A DNA stretch of 64,000 nucleotides from the NCBI GenBank assembly GCA_945925985.1, contig CAMELV010000003.1, positions 1-64,000 on the forward strand, read 5' to 3'. Below are positions 25,597 through 33,651 of the stretch, piece after piece (the first letter of the stretch is position 1; each line of letters begins with the position of its first letter). The position numbers and the translations under genes are program-made. The stretch is from Comamonas sp. lk (GTDB lineage: Bacteria > Pseudomonadota > Gammaproteobacteria > Burkholderiales > Burkholderiaceae_C). The notes beneath the pieces are model-generated. The model was not told the DNA's origin, made no database searches, and saw only the letters and a program-made list of their open reading frames with translations.

Positions 25597-26724
25597 TCAG
25601 CGGATCTGCGCGACCAGCGCCGCGCCTTGGACCAACACCCGGTTGTCCGGGGACAGTCCTTGGGTGACCAACACCGTGCCAGCGTCCAGGGGTTCGATCT
25701 GGACCGGCTGCGGCAAGAAACTTTCAGCGCCCGTCTTGATCCAGACCACGGGTTCATTGGAAGGGCTGCGCACAACAGCAGACGCCGGCAGAACAATGCC
25801 CTTGCGCCGCTCCTTGAGTGCAGCGACCAGCGTCACGGGCTGACCTACCGCCAGGGGTGATGCACCAGGAGAAACAGCAACTCGGAAGTTCAGCGGCAGC
25901 ATGCCGTCACGCAAGGACCGTGCAGCGCCGACCAGTTGCAGCTTGACGCCCTCAACCCCGGCCAGATGGGCTCCGCCTAGACGACTACCGAGCGATACAT
26001 CGGGTGTGCTGGCCTCCACCATCAGACGCGCAGGGTCGATGACCTCGATCAACACCTCGCGTGTGTCCACGATCTGACCCAACTTCACATCGGAGCGTGA
26101 AATGACGCCCGAGACTGGCGCACGCAGCGGCTCACGCACATCCAAACTCGTTGCGATGCGCTGTTCGCGCTCGGTCAGTGACTGGACATCGATGCGTGCG
26201 GCGTCGATGTCCTTGCGTGGCACCGTGCCTTCGAGCGACTCCAACCGGCGCAGGCGCTGCTCAGCCAACTCCCGCGCAGCCCTCAACTCGGCACGCTGTG
26301 ACTGTTGGGCTGCGATGGCAAAGGGCTCGGCATGATGGCGGACCCAAACCAGTACCTCGCCTTGCTTGACGGCTTGACCCGCCATAGGCAATCCGCGCGG
26401 CCCAGGCTCAACACGCCCGCCATGCGTTGCCTGCACTTGGCCGCTGGCATTGGGGTCTGCCACGACCCGGCCGGGCAACTGGATCGTCGCGGCGGCTTCG
26501 GACTCGGGCGCCAGCTGGGTACGCAGTCCCATGCGCCTTTGCGCGAGCTTGGGTACATTCACGCTGCCATCAGGCAAGCGGGCGAGGCCACCGGCAGTCG
26601 GCGAAGACGCTTGATCCAAATGCTCGCCATTGGGGCCGTGAGCGCCCGGGCCAGCAAAAGCAGAAAGGGAACTGACCATCGCCAGAATGGCCACGTGAAC
26701 GCCAAAATAAGACAGCCGTTTCAT
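25597..26724 (-). CDS. CusB/CzcB-like periplasmic adaptor
   Basis: 375 residues from ATG 26724, which overlaps the stop of the upstream gene (ATGA). The signal peptide ends near residue 23 and the mature protein starts with [14 protein letters not shown], a His-bearing tag also found in the next upstream gene. Lipoyl/barrel-sandwich halves are at about 90-120 and 200-225 ([20 protein letters not shown]), with an alpha-hairpin between them ([19 protein letters not shown]). It connects the HME pump to the TolC-like channel. The N-terminal tag probably collects metal, as the Met/His-rich N-termini of CusB do. Confidence 0.88.
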   Translation of the reverse strand: MKRLSYFGVHVAILAMVSSLSAFAGPGAHGPNGEHLDQASSPTAGGLARLPDGSVNVPKLAQRRMGLRTQLAPESEAAATIQLPGRVVADPNASGQVQATHGGRVEPGPRGLPMAGQAVKQGEVLVWVRHHAEPFAIAAQQSQRAELRAARELAEQRLRRLESLEGTVPRKDIDAARIDVQSLTEREQRIATSLDVREPLRAPVSGVISRSDVKLGQIVDTREVLIEVIDPARLMVEASTPDVSLGSRLGGAHLAGVEGVKLQLVGAARSLRDGMLPLNFRVAVSPGASPLAVGQPVTLVAALKERRKGIVLPASAVVRSPSNEPVVWIKTGAESFLPQPVQIEPLDAGTVLVTQGLSPDNRVLVQGAALVAQIR

Positions 26725-27320
26725 GCTTGACCTACTGGAGAGAACCGACGCTGGCGCTGATTGCGAAGGCGCCCGGCTGCGATACCGAGCAACACCAAAG
26801 TAGCAAAAATCCCGAGGGCCCACCACTCCCAGTGGATGCCATGATCATGAACGGTTAAGGGCGCTGGCACCCGCAGCACAGCGTCAAGCAAGTCGGTGTC
26901 CTTGCCTGCAAGCACAGTGATCACCAGCGGGTGCTCACCCGGCGTGGTGAGCTTTTTAAGCATGGCCGCGTCATCGATGGCGTAATGGCCCATATCGGCG
27001 CGGAATTTAGCCTGCGCCTTGACTCCACCAGACTCCACCTCCACCTGCGCCTGCAGCACGGGCTCGTTGGTCGTGAAGCGATCAATAAAAATGGACAACT
27101 CGCCGCCTGCCAGCATGCCGACCAACTCGAAGAGATCTGACTTGGCTTCGAAGCGAAGGCTGGCCGGCATGGCGCCGGCCTTGTCTGTCGTTGGCGAATC
27201 CAAGTGCTCGCCATTCGGGCCATGCGCGCCGGGACCAGCCGAGGTCAGCACGGGCGTCACCGCAAGCAGGCTGGCAGTCAAGACTGTCCCGAGCCATCGG
27301 AAAACAAATGGATAAATCAT
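26721..27320 (-). CDS. periplasmic, C-terminally anchored metal-operon protein
   Basis: 199 residues. After a signal peptide the mature N-terminus is [14 protein letters not shown] (residues 28-41), identical to that of the adaptor. The middle is a beta-rich domain (about 50-150), and one transmembrane helix lies near the C-terminus (WEWWALGIFATLVLLGIAA) followed by a basic tail RLRNQRQRR. It is thus anchored in the inner membrane facing the periplasm. The family is not recognised by me, though such proteins occur beside CzcCBA-like genes. Overlaps both neighbours by ATGA junctions, indicating tight co-expression. Confidence 0.72.
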   Translation of the reverse strand: MIYPFVFRWLGTVLTASLLAVTPVLTSAGPGAHGPNGEHLDSPTTDKAGAMPASLRFEAKSDLFELVGMLAGGELSIFIDRFTTNEPVLQAQVEVESGGVKAQAKFRADMGHYAIDDAAMLKKLTTPGEHPLVITVLAGKDTDLLDAVLRVPAPLTVHDHGIHWEWWALGIFATLVLLGIAAGRLRNQRQRRFSPVGQA

Positions 27321-28585
27321 GGAAGCAATCCCAGAGTTTGTTCAAGGCGCGCAATCGCCGTTTGATGGTTGATCTGCTGGCGCGCCAAGGCACTCTCGGC
27401 GCTGGCGGCTGCGGCCAGGGCACGCAGCATGTCGGGCAGCGCCGTTTCACCGGCACGGAAAGACTTGTCAATCAAGCGGGCGCGTTCGGCCAGCAATTGC
27501 GCCCGCTCCCGCTCCGCCAGCAGTTGCGCCTGACTCAAGCCAAGCTGGCTCTGCGCCAGTGCCACTGCGGCTGTTAGGCGCTCGCGCGTTCGCTGTGCCT
27601 GGGTTTGTGCAATGTCCAATTCACCGAGCGCCGCCACAATGCGAGGCTGCTGGTAGACCTGTCCACCCACAGACACCCGCAGCGCCACCGCGATACTGCT
27701 TTGCGAACCGGCCCCTTGCCCCGGGCTTTCTTGGCGAACACCCAGTGTCAGTTCTGGCGAATCCGTGCGCTGAAGCCGCGCCGAGGCCGCCCGACGCTGG
27801 CCCAAGTCCACCGCTGCGCCGGCGAGGACGAGTTCCGGGTGGGAGTCCGGCAATTGCGCCAAGGCTGGCGCAACGCTCGTCTGAAATTTAAGGGGAGGCA
27901 GGCCTGTGAGCAGGTTCCAATGGGACTGCTGGGTACCCAAGGCTTGACGCGCTGCGCTCGCTTGTGCCTGGGCTGCAAGCCACTCAGACCGGGCTGCAAG
28001 CGCATCGGACGGGGCGAGATCACCGGCACGCACGCGCCTCTCTACATCCTGCGTCAATTGGCCTAGGTCTCGGACCCGCCGTTCCACTTGCTGCAATTCG
28101 GCCTCGGCCAGATGCAGGGCGCCCATCGCTTCACGCAACCGCCCCGCCAAGCGCAAGCGTTCAGCCTGTGCAGTGGCCTGAACCGAACCCACCTGAGATT
28201 GGGCTTCCTGCCCTGCTGCGGCACGCTGTCCGGGCCACCAAAGGGGCAGCGCCAGCTCAAGCTCCGTCTCGCGGCTTGCGTCAGACGCGCCAGCGCGTTG
28301 GCCTACGCTGACGCTCGGTGCCGAAGCCAACCAACTTTGTGTGACTGCCTGGTCGGCCTGAGCGCGGACATAACGGTTGCGTGATTCAGATGCCTCTAGT
28401 GAGCGTTGCCATGCTGCCTCAAGCGCTTGATTCAGCGTCTGGGTGCCCACCGCCGTAGCGGTTGCAGCCCGAGTCATTTCTTGCGTCTGCCCGGAAGTGG
28501 GAGCAGCAAGAGCCAGGCTCATCAGCGCGCAAAGCATGACAGCATGCGCTGAGAACCATGGCCTGCGCCATGTGATTATTTTCAT
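27317..28585 (-). CDS. TolC/CusC-like outer membrane channel of the metal pump
   Basis: 422 residues from ATG 28585. A signal peptide (about 1-33) precedes two long Ala/Gln/Leu-rich helical outer-membrane-efflux repeats (about 50-225 and 235-420), for example QALEAAWQRSLEASESRNR and AEAELQQVERRVRDLGQL. It resembles CzcC rather than housekeeping TolC. It overlaps the next gene by four bases. The frame extends upstream to 28663 but that segment is not needed for a signal sequence. Confidence 0.83.
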   Translation of the reverse strand: MKIITWRRPWFSAHAVMLCALMSLALAAPTSGQTQEMTRAATATAVGTQTLNQALEAAWQRSLEASESRNRYVRAQADQAVTQSWLASAPSVSVGQRAGASDASRETELELALPLWWPGQRAAAGQEAQSQVGSVQATAQAERLRLAGRLREAMGALHLAEAELQQVERRVRDLGQLTQDVERRVRAGDLAPSDALAARSEWLAAQAQASAARQALGTQQSHWNLLTGLPPLKFQTSVAPALAQLPDSHPELVLAGAAVDLGQRRAASARLQRTDSPELTLGVRQESPGQGAGSQSSIAVALRVSVGGQVYQQPRIVAALGELDIAQTQAQRTRERLTAAVALAQSQLGLSQAQLLAERERAQLLAERARLIDKSFRAGETALPDMLRALAAAASAESALARQQINHQTAIARLEQTLGLLP

Positions 28586-28695
28586 AGTTTGAATCGACAA
28601 TTTGCGCCCAGTCGCAAACGTCAAACACAGACGCAGTGGAAAGGGCAGAACCAAAAAACGCACTGCGCAAGTTCAAGCGCAGGCAAGACCTAAGG

Positions 28696-29052
28696 TTAGG
28701 CCGTTGGTTTCGGGGGGCGGTCTAGCCCATCGGGCAGCAATTGGGCCTTGGGGAGGAGACGCTCTACAGAGGGTTGATCCGCACCGGGCAGCCCGGGCGA
28801 AGAACCTTGGGGAGAAGGCAAGACCGGAGAAAAGTGGCTGGCGTCGGCCAGGGCGTGCACGGCCGATGCCACGGAGTTGTCCTCATGAGAGTCCCCAGCG
28901 TGTTCGTCATGGTGGTGGGCGACGCCTTGGAAGTGAAGCAATTCGTGATGCTCCTGGTCTTCATGAGCCACAAGCGCACCAAAGCCTGCAAAGGCCAACG
29001 ACTGCCAGCCCATGCAAAGGATCAGAAAAAGGGCAGCTAGTCGGCTCAACAT
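28696..29052 (-). CDS. small His-rich secreted protein, first gene of the metal operon
   Basis: 118 residues with a signal peptide (MLSRLAALFLILCMGWQSLAFA) and a strongly His/Asp/Glu-rich stretch at about 30-60 (HEDQEHHELLHF, then VAHHHDEHAGDSHED). The C-terminal half is Pro/Ser rich and probably disordered. This looks like a periplasmic metal-binding or metal-sensing peptide of the kind found at the head of CzcCBA-type operons (CzcI/CzcE-like in placement only). A TTATAAAAT element lies just upstream of the ATG and may be the -10 box of the operon, implying a very short leader. Confidence 0.72.
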   Translation of the reverse strand: MLSRLAALFLILCMGWQSLAFAGFGALVAHEDQEHHELLHFQGVAHHHDEHAGDSHEDNSVASAVHALADASHFSPVLPSPQGSSPGLPGADQPSVERLLPKAQLLPDGLDRPPKPTA

Positions 29053-29219
29053 CTTTTCATTTTATAAGCGACCAGGCGTGACCATGAGCCCAATCTGAGC
29101 GATTCACTGCCATGTTGCGCGGGTATTCTTGAAGACCTTGGCCATGTCATGCGCCCTTTCATCAATGGAGCGTAAGATGCGCGCGAGCGGCCCGCAGCGG
29201 GCCATCATGGAGCGCGAAG

Positions 29220-29762
29220 ATGACAAATAACCTAGAGACGATCACCCTTGGCGGCGGCTGCTTTTGGTGCACCGAGTCCGTTTTTGTAGCGGTTCAGGGT
29301 GTGCTGGACGTGGAAAGCGGCTACAGCAATGGCCAGTTGCCGCAGCCCAGCTACGAACAGGTTTGCACCGGCCGCACTGGCTGCAACGAGGTGGTCAAGC
29401 TGGTGTTTGACCCGGCCCAGATCAGCCTGCACGAGGTTCTGGAGATCTTTTTTGTGATCCACGACCCGACCACGCTCAACCGCCAGGGCAATGACGTGGG
29501 CACCCAGTACCGCAGTGGCATCTACACCAGCAGCCCGGAACAACAAGCTGTGGCACAGGGCGTGATCGCCGAAATGACGGCCAGCGGCACCTACCGCCAG
29601 CCCATTGTGACCGAGGTGCTGCCCTTGGCCAGCTACTGGCCGGCCGAGGACTACCACCAGGACTTCTTTGCGCGCAACCCTGGCCAGGGCTACTGCGTGG
29701 CGGTGGCCGCGCCCAAGGTGGCGAAGTTCCGCAAGACCTTTGCCCGGCTGGCCAAGGGCTGA
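29220..29762 (+). CDS. msrA: peptide-methionine (S)-S-oxide reductase
   Basis: 180 residues, normal length for MsrA. It reduces methionine-S-sulfoxide in oxidised proteins. The active site GGGCFWCTES holds the catalytic Cys14 and a further Cys17; the conserved VESGYSNG and GNDVGTQYRSGIY motifs are present. No signal peptide, so cytoplasmic. GGAG is upstream of the ATG. The ABC ATPase gene follows after 13 bases with its own strong ribosome binding site, so msrA may be co-transcribed with the Zrg-like genes. Confidence 0.93.
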   Translation: MTNNLETITLGGGCFWCTESVFVAVQGVLDVESGYSNGQLPQPSYEQVCTGRTGCNEVVKLVFDPAQISLHEVLEIFFVIHDPTTLNRQGNDVGTQYRSGIYTSSPEQQAVAQGVIAEMTASGTYRQPIVTEVLPLASYWPAEDYHQDFFARNPGQGYCVAVAAPKVAKFRKTFARLAKG

Positions 29763-29775
29763 CGGGGAGGCGCCG

Positions 29776-30438
29776 TTGATCCATTCGCTTGCCCTGCAGT
29801 ACCAGTACCCGGGCGGGCCGCTGCTGGCCTTTGCCGATGTGACGGTGCCGCAGGGCGGGGTGCTGCTGGTGTCGGGGCCGTCGGGCTGTGGCAAATCGAC
29901 CTGGCTGGGGCTGGTGGCGGGTCTGATGGCGCCCACCGCCGGCACGCTGGTGGTGGCCGAGCTGCCGCTGTCGGCGCTGAGGGGCGCGGCGGCGGACGCC
30001 TGGCGCGCGCGCAGCATCGGCTTTTTGCCGCAGACCCTGCACCTGAGCGCGGCACTGAGTGTGCAGCGCAACCTGGCGCTGGCGCAGTGGGCCGCCGGTC
30101 AGCCGCAAGACGATGTTGCCATCACCCGGGCACTGCAGGCGCTTGGCGTCGCAGAGCTGGCGCAGCGCCGGCCGGCCCAGTTGTCGGGCGGCCAGGCGCA
30201 GCGGGTGGCGCTCGCTCGCGCCGTGCTGATGCGGCCCCGCGTGATCCTGGCTGACGAGCCCACCGCCAGCCTCGACGACAAGGCTGCCGCTGCCGCTGTC
30301 ACTTTGCTGCTGGACACGGCTCAGGCGCAGGACGCCACGCTGGCGATTGCCACCCATGACGCCCGGGTGGCGGCCCTGTTGGCACCTCAGCTTCAGGGTC
30401 AAATCGGCCTCCAAGCCTTGTCGTTAAAGGGTTCTTAG
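29776..30438 (+). CDS. ABC transporter ATP-binding protein (LolD/MacB type), TTG start
   Basis: 220 residues. Walker A is GPSGCGKST (about 34-42), the signature is [14 protein letters not shown], and Walker B is [12 protein letters not shown]. The start is assigned to TTG 29776 because GGGGAGG at 29764-29770 is an excellent ribosome binding site five bases before it and the ABC fold begins right there; the only upstream ATG in frame (29668) would add a 36-residue Arg-rich stretch inside msrA. Paired with the FtsX-like permease at 30455. The last codons and the stop lie in a dispersed repeat. With the DUF3299 gene downstream, the set resembles the Zrg zinc-uptake genes of Vibrio. Confidence 0.85.
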   Translation: MIHSLALQYQYPGGPLLAFADVTVPQGGVLLVSGPSGCGKSTWLGLVAGLMAPTAGTLVVAELPLSALRGAAADAWRARSIGFLPQTLHLSAALSVQRNLALAQWAAGQPQDDVAITRALQALGVAELAQRRPAQLSGGQAQRVALARAVLMRPRVILADEPTASLDDKAAAAAVTLLLDTAQAQDATLAIATHDARVAALLAPQLQGQIGLQALSLKGS

Positions 30439-30455
30439 CTATGAAAAGCAGAGCA
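30406..30455. repeat. dispersed AT-rich repeat at the end of the ABC ATPase gene, copy D
   Basis: GGCCTCCAAGCCTTGTCG (30406-30423) is identical to copy A. The rest, with GGGTTCTTAGCTATGAAAAG, matches the GCTAT core. It supplies the last codons and TAG stop of the ATPase and the short leader before the permease ATG at 30455. Confidence 0.6.
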
Positions 30456-31657
30456 TGACAACCCTGTCACTGGCCTGGCGCTACCTGTGGTCGCGGCCTC
30501 TGGGTGCGGCGCTCAACCTGCTGTTGCTGAGCCTGGGGCTGGCCTCGATCACCTTTTTGCTGCTGCTCGGGCACCAGCTGCAACGCGCCTTTGACCGCGA
30601 TCTGGCGGGTATCGACCTGGTGGTGGGCGCCAAGGGCAGCCCCTTGCAACTGATTTTGAGCGGTGTGCTGCACCTGGACGTGCCCACCGGCAATGTGCCG
30701 CTGCAGGCGGTGCAGGTGCTGGGAAAGAACCCGCTGGTGGCCAGCGTGATCCCGATCAGCCTGGGCGATAGTTTTCGGGGTTTTCGCATTGTGGGCACCT
30801 CGCACGCTTACCCGGCCCATTACCAGGCCAGTCTGGCGCAGGGTAGCCTGTGGCAGGCGCCGATGCAGGCCGTGCTGGGCGCCAGCGCGGCCCGTGCGAT
30901 GGGCCTGCAAGTGGGCAGCAGCTTTGTCGGCTCGCACGGGCTGGGTGCCGGCGGCCATACCCACGGTGATCTGCCCTACACCGTGACCGGCATCCTGGCG
31001 CCCACGGGCAGCGTGCTGGACCGGCTGATCCTGACCGACACCGCGTCGGTCTGGCAGGTGCATGAAAAAGCAACTGCGCTCGACGCCGATGACCAGAAAA
31101 TCCTGGAGCAGGAGCGGGAGCTGACCCTGGCCCTGCTGCGCTACCGCAGCCCGCTGGCTGCCATGAGCCTGCCACGCTTCATCAACAGCACCACTGAGAT
31201 GCAGGCCGCAGCACCCGCGCTGGAGATCAGCCGCTTGCTGCGCATGCTGGGTGTCGGCACCGAGGTGCTGCGGGCGCTGGCCGGTGTGCTGCTGCTGACT
31301 GCTGCTTTGAGCGTGTTTCTGGCGCTGTGGAGCGCGGTGCGCGAGCGCCGGGCCGACCTGGCCCTGCTGCGCATGTTGGGCGCGCCGCCGCGCCGGGTGG
31401 CGGCCCTGTTGTTGTGTGAGGCACTGTGGCTGGGCGTGCTGGCCGCGGTGCTGGGTGTGGCGCTGGGGCAGGGGCTGTTGGCGCTGCTGGGACACCTGCT
31501 GGCGCTAGATCAGTCGCTGCTCATAGGCGGCTTGGTCTGGCCGCCAGAATTAGGCTGGGTGCCGGCCCTGGCGCTCGGTGTGTCCCTGGCGGCCGCGCTG
31601 CTGCCGACGCTGGGCGCTTATCGGGTCAGTGTGCAAGAACTTCTTCAACCAAGGTAA
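30455..31657 (+). CDS. FtsX/MacB-like ABC transporter permease
   Basis: 400 residues. One N-terminal membrane helix (about 18-42, ALNLLLLSLGLASITFLLLL), a large periplasmic domain (about 45-265) and three C-terminal helices (about 275-300, 320-350, 370-390) give the four-helix MacB/LolC topology. It works with the ATPase encoded just upstream. Loops contain HGLGAGGHTHGDLPY (about 165-180), a His-rich segment that could touch metal. Start at ATG 30455 immediately after copy D of the repeat. Together with the small Cys/His protein and the DUF3299 protein downstream it probably forms a metal-linked transport or assembly system, most like Zrg. Confidence 0.85.
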   Translation: MTTLSLAWRYLWSRPLGAALNLLLLSLGLASITFLLLLGHQLQRAFDRDLAGIDLVVGAKGSPLQLILSGVLHLDVPTGNVPLQAVQVLGKNPLVASVIPISLGDSFRGFRIVGTSHAYPAHYQASLAQGSLWQAPMQAVLGASAARAMGLQVGSSFVGSHGLGAGGHTHGDLPYTVTGILAPTGSVLDRLILTDTASVWQVHEKATALDADDQKILEQERELTLALLRYRSPLAAMSLPRFINSTTEMQAAAPALEISRLLRMLGVGTEVLRALAGVLLLTAALSVFLALWSAVRERRADLALLRMLGAPPRRVAALLLCEALWLGVLAAVLGVALGQGLLALLGHLLALDQSLLIGGLVWPPELGWVPALALGVSLAAALLPTLGAYRVSVQELLQPR

Positions 31658-31661
31658 ATTT

Positions 31662-31910
31662 ATGAGAAAACAGCTTCTAAGCCTTATGGCTATTGCATTG
31701 TTTGCTACTCTTTCAGTAGCACAAGAGAAACATGGTGATAAGGAAACCAAGGCGGACATCCAGCGCCATCGGGCTATCGCGGCGGCGCACGAAGGCGCGG
31801 CCAAGTGCCTGGAGGCCGGCAAAAAGGAAGACGTCTGCACCAAGGAATTACAGGCCGCCTGCAAGGGCTTGGCGATTGGCAAATACTGCGGCATGAAGCA
31901 CGAGCATTAA
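31662..31910 (+). CDS. small secreted Cys/His protein (82 residues)
   Basis: ATG 31662 lies four bases after the permease stop, with AAGG upstream. Residues 1-20 form a signal peptide (MRKQLLSLMAIALFATLSVA). The mature 62 residues begin QEKHGDK, contain four Cys (49, 59, 67, 76) with spacings of 9, 7 and 8 residues, and end MKHEH. This suggests a helical protein with two disulfides or a metal site. No family recognised. It lies between the ABC permease and DUF3299 genes, where a periplasmic zinc-binding component would be expected; no DUF2796 (ZrgA-like) gene is present. The signal-peptide codons look derived from a dispersed repeat. Confidence 0.7.
   Translation: MRKQLLSLMAIALFATLSVAQEKHGDKETKADIQRHRAIAAAHEGAAKCLEAGKKEDVCTKELQAACKGLAIGKYCGMKHEH
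31671..31722. repeat. dispersed AT-rich repeat forming a signal peptide, copy E
   Basis: The DNA CAGCTTCTAAGCCTTATGG followed by CTATTGCATTGTTTGCTACT and CTTTCAGTAGC aligns over about 50 bases with copy C in waaA (CAGCCTCTAGGCCCCGTGG...GCTATTGAATCAGTAGC). It is read in frame as codons 4-20 of the small secreted protein, its hydrophobic signal core. The match is by eye. Confidence 0.5.
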
Positions 31911-31935
31911 CATCACTGTCATGGGAGCTGGATCT

Positions 31936-32448
31936 ATGAAACGCATCGTCTTAACCGGGTTGATCCTCGCGGCCTTCCTTTCAATGGGCGCGCAGGCGCA
32001 GCTCAGCCCGCCCATCGCCGGTGGTGTGCCCTCTGGCACGGGCGCTGGTATCCACAGCCCCAACAGCCCGATCGCACCGCTACCTGAGCGCGGCGATGTG
32101 CTGCCCTGGTCGGTGCTGACCGATGTGAGGACCAAGTCGGTCAAGAACCGGCTCTTGCCTGCTTTTCCAGCCACCGTGCAGGCGCTCAATGACAAGTCGC
32201 AACGCATCCAGGGCTTCATGATGCCGCTGGAGCCGGGCGAGCGCCAAAGGCACTTTTTGCTGAGCTCGGTGCCGCTGACCTGCTCGTTTTGCGTGCCAGG
32301 CGGGCCCGAGAGCATGGTTGAGGTCAAAACTCGAACCCCGGTCAAGTACTCGCTCGAACCCGTGGTGGTTGAGGGCAAGTTTGCCGTATTGGCCGACGAC
32401 CCCTATGGGTTGTATTACCGCATGATCGACGCGGTGGCTGTGAAGTAG
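31936..32448 (+). CDS. DUF3299 secreted protein (ZrgD-like)
   Basis: 170 residues from ATG 31936 (GGAGC upstream); an in-frame ATG at 31921 would add five residues. Signal peptide about 1-22. The DUF3299 hallmarks are LPWSVLTDVRTK (about 61), IQGFMMPLEPGERQRHFLLS (about 96) and PLTCSFCVPGGPESMVEV (about 118), whose CxxC motif may bind metal. It is the last gene of the Zrg-like operon and convergent with the catabolic cluster, 12 bases from the next stop. Probably a periplasmic or lipid-facing partner of the ABC permease. Confidence 0.85.
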   Translation: MKRIVLTGLILAAFLSMGAQAQLSPPIAGGVPSGTGAGIHSPNSPIAPLPERGDVLPWSVLTDVRTKSVKNRLLPAFPATVQALNDKSQRIQGFMMPLEPGERQRHFLLSSVPLTCSFCVPGGPESMVEVKTRTPVKYSLEPVVVEGKFAVLADDPYGLYYRMIDAVAVK

Positions 32449-32460
32449 CGCCCCCGACGT

Positions 32461-33651
32461 TCAGGTTTTCAGGATGACCGAGGCGCCATTGGCGCCCAGG
32501 CCGAGTACGGCGCTCATGCCCAGCCGTGCGCCCTGGACCTGATGCCCCTGGGCTTGGCCGCGCAGCTGCCACACCAGCTCGCAGACCTGCAACACGCCTT
32601 GGGCGGTGGTTGCTTCGCCCGAGGACAGAAAACCGCCGCTCGGGTTAACCGGGCAGCGGCCGTCGATGTCGAGCTCGCCCTGCGCCAGCATCCAGTCGCT
32701 CTGGCCAGCCTCATAAAAGCCAAACAATTCGGGCCAGGCCAGCAGGTGCCAGGCGGTGTTGTCGGCCATTTCGAGCAGGTCGATGTCCTGCGGTCCGACG
32801 CCGGCCATCGCCATCGCCCGCTGCACCGCGCCCACCACCTCGCTGGTGTGCGGCGTGGCCGTTTGCGCAGGGCTGGCCACGTTGGGGATGCGCAGGGCCG
32901 GATCGCCAAACTGGCCGGTGGCCATCGCGCAGCCGGCCACCTCGATCAGGCGTCCGCCGCGCTGGCGCGCCTGTGCCTCGGAGCCGAGCACCACGGCGGC
33001 AGCGCCATCGCTGACCGCGCAGATCTCCAGCAGGTGCAGCGGGTCGCTGACCATGGGCGAGGCCAGCACCTCGGCCACGCTGCAGGCCTTGCGGTAGCGC
33101 GCCAGCGGGTTACCGATGGCATTGCGGTGCATCAGCACCGAGGCCAAGGCCAGCGTCTCGGCGGTGGTGCCGTGCTCGTGCATGCGCCGCCGCGTCTCCA
33201 TGGCCCAATAGGCCGGGTTGGTGGCGCCCATCGTCACCCATCGCAGGTAGTCGTTGTCGGTGATGTCGCTGGCGCTGCCCGGCGGGCGCGGGATGAAGCC
33301 CTTGGGCATGCGCTCGGCGCCCACCGCTGCCACGATGTCCGCCTGGCCGCTGGCGACCATGGCAAAGGCAGTCTGCACCGCGATGCCGCCGGCAGCGCAG
33401 CCTCCGCCCACGTTGCTGGCAGGTATGCCGTTCTCGGCCACGGCCTGCAGGATCTCGTTGGCGTGCAGGCCCCAGCCCATGCCGCCTTCAAAACGGGAGC
33501 TGGCCGCCACCAGGGCCTGCAGGTCACGCCACTCCAGCGCCGCATCGCGCAGCGCGCCGCCCAGTGCATCCAGTGCCAGTTGCAGTTGGGGCTTGTCCGG
33601 GAATTTGCCCCAGGGGTGGGCGCCTGCGCCCAGCACATAGACCGGCCTCAT
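32461..33651 (-). CDS. thiolase-like lipid-transfer protein/aldolase (Ltp type)
   Basis: 396 residues from ATG 33651, overlapping the DUF35 gene stop (ATGA). Thiolase fold: SNVGGGCAAGGIAVQTAF has a Cys at the thiolase nucleophile position (about 93), but the usual GHP motif near the C-terminus is replaced by NPSGGFLSSGEATTAQG, with Glu where the catalytic His would be. This E-variant is typical of thiolase-like proteins that pair with DUF35 proteins, some of which (Ltp2-type) are retro-aldolases cleaving a beta-hydroxyacyl-CoA at a fully substituted carbon. With DUF35 and two MaoC-like genes next to it, an aldolase role is more likely than a normal thiolase. Last gene of the minus-strand operon. 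Confidence 0.82.
   Translation of the reverse strand: MRPVYVLGAGAHPWGKFPDKPQLQLALDALGGALRDAALEWRDLQALVAASSRFEGGMGWGLHANEILQAVAENGIPASNVGGGCAAGGIAVQTAFAMVASGQADIVAAVGAERMPKGFIPRPPGSASDITDNDYLRWVTMGATNPAYWAMETRRRMHEHGTTAETLALASVLMHRNAIGNPLARYRKACSVAEVLASPMVSDPLHLLEICAVSDGAAAVVLGSEAQARQRGGRLIEVAGCAMATGQFGDPALRIPNVASPAQTATPHTSEVVGAVQRAMAMAGVGPQDIDLLEMADNTAWHLLAWPELFGFYEAGQSDWMLAQGELDIDGRCPVNPSGGFLSSGEATTAQGVLQVCELVWQLRGQAQGHQVQGARLGMSAVLGLGANGASVILKT

Noticed and set aside
29130..29215. Hairpin CGGCCCGCAGCGGGCC before msrA
   Set aside because: A short GC-rich stem in a GC-rich genome with no known riboswitch or attenuator features.
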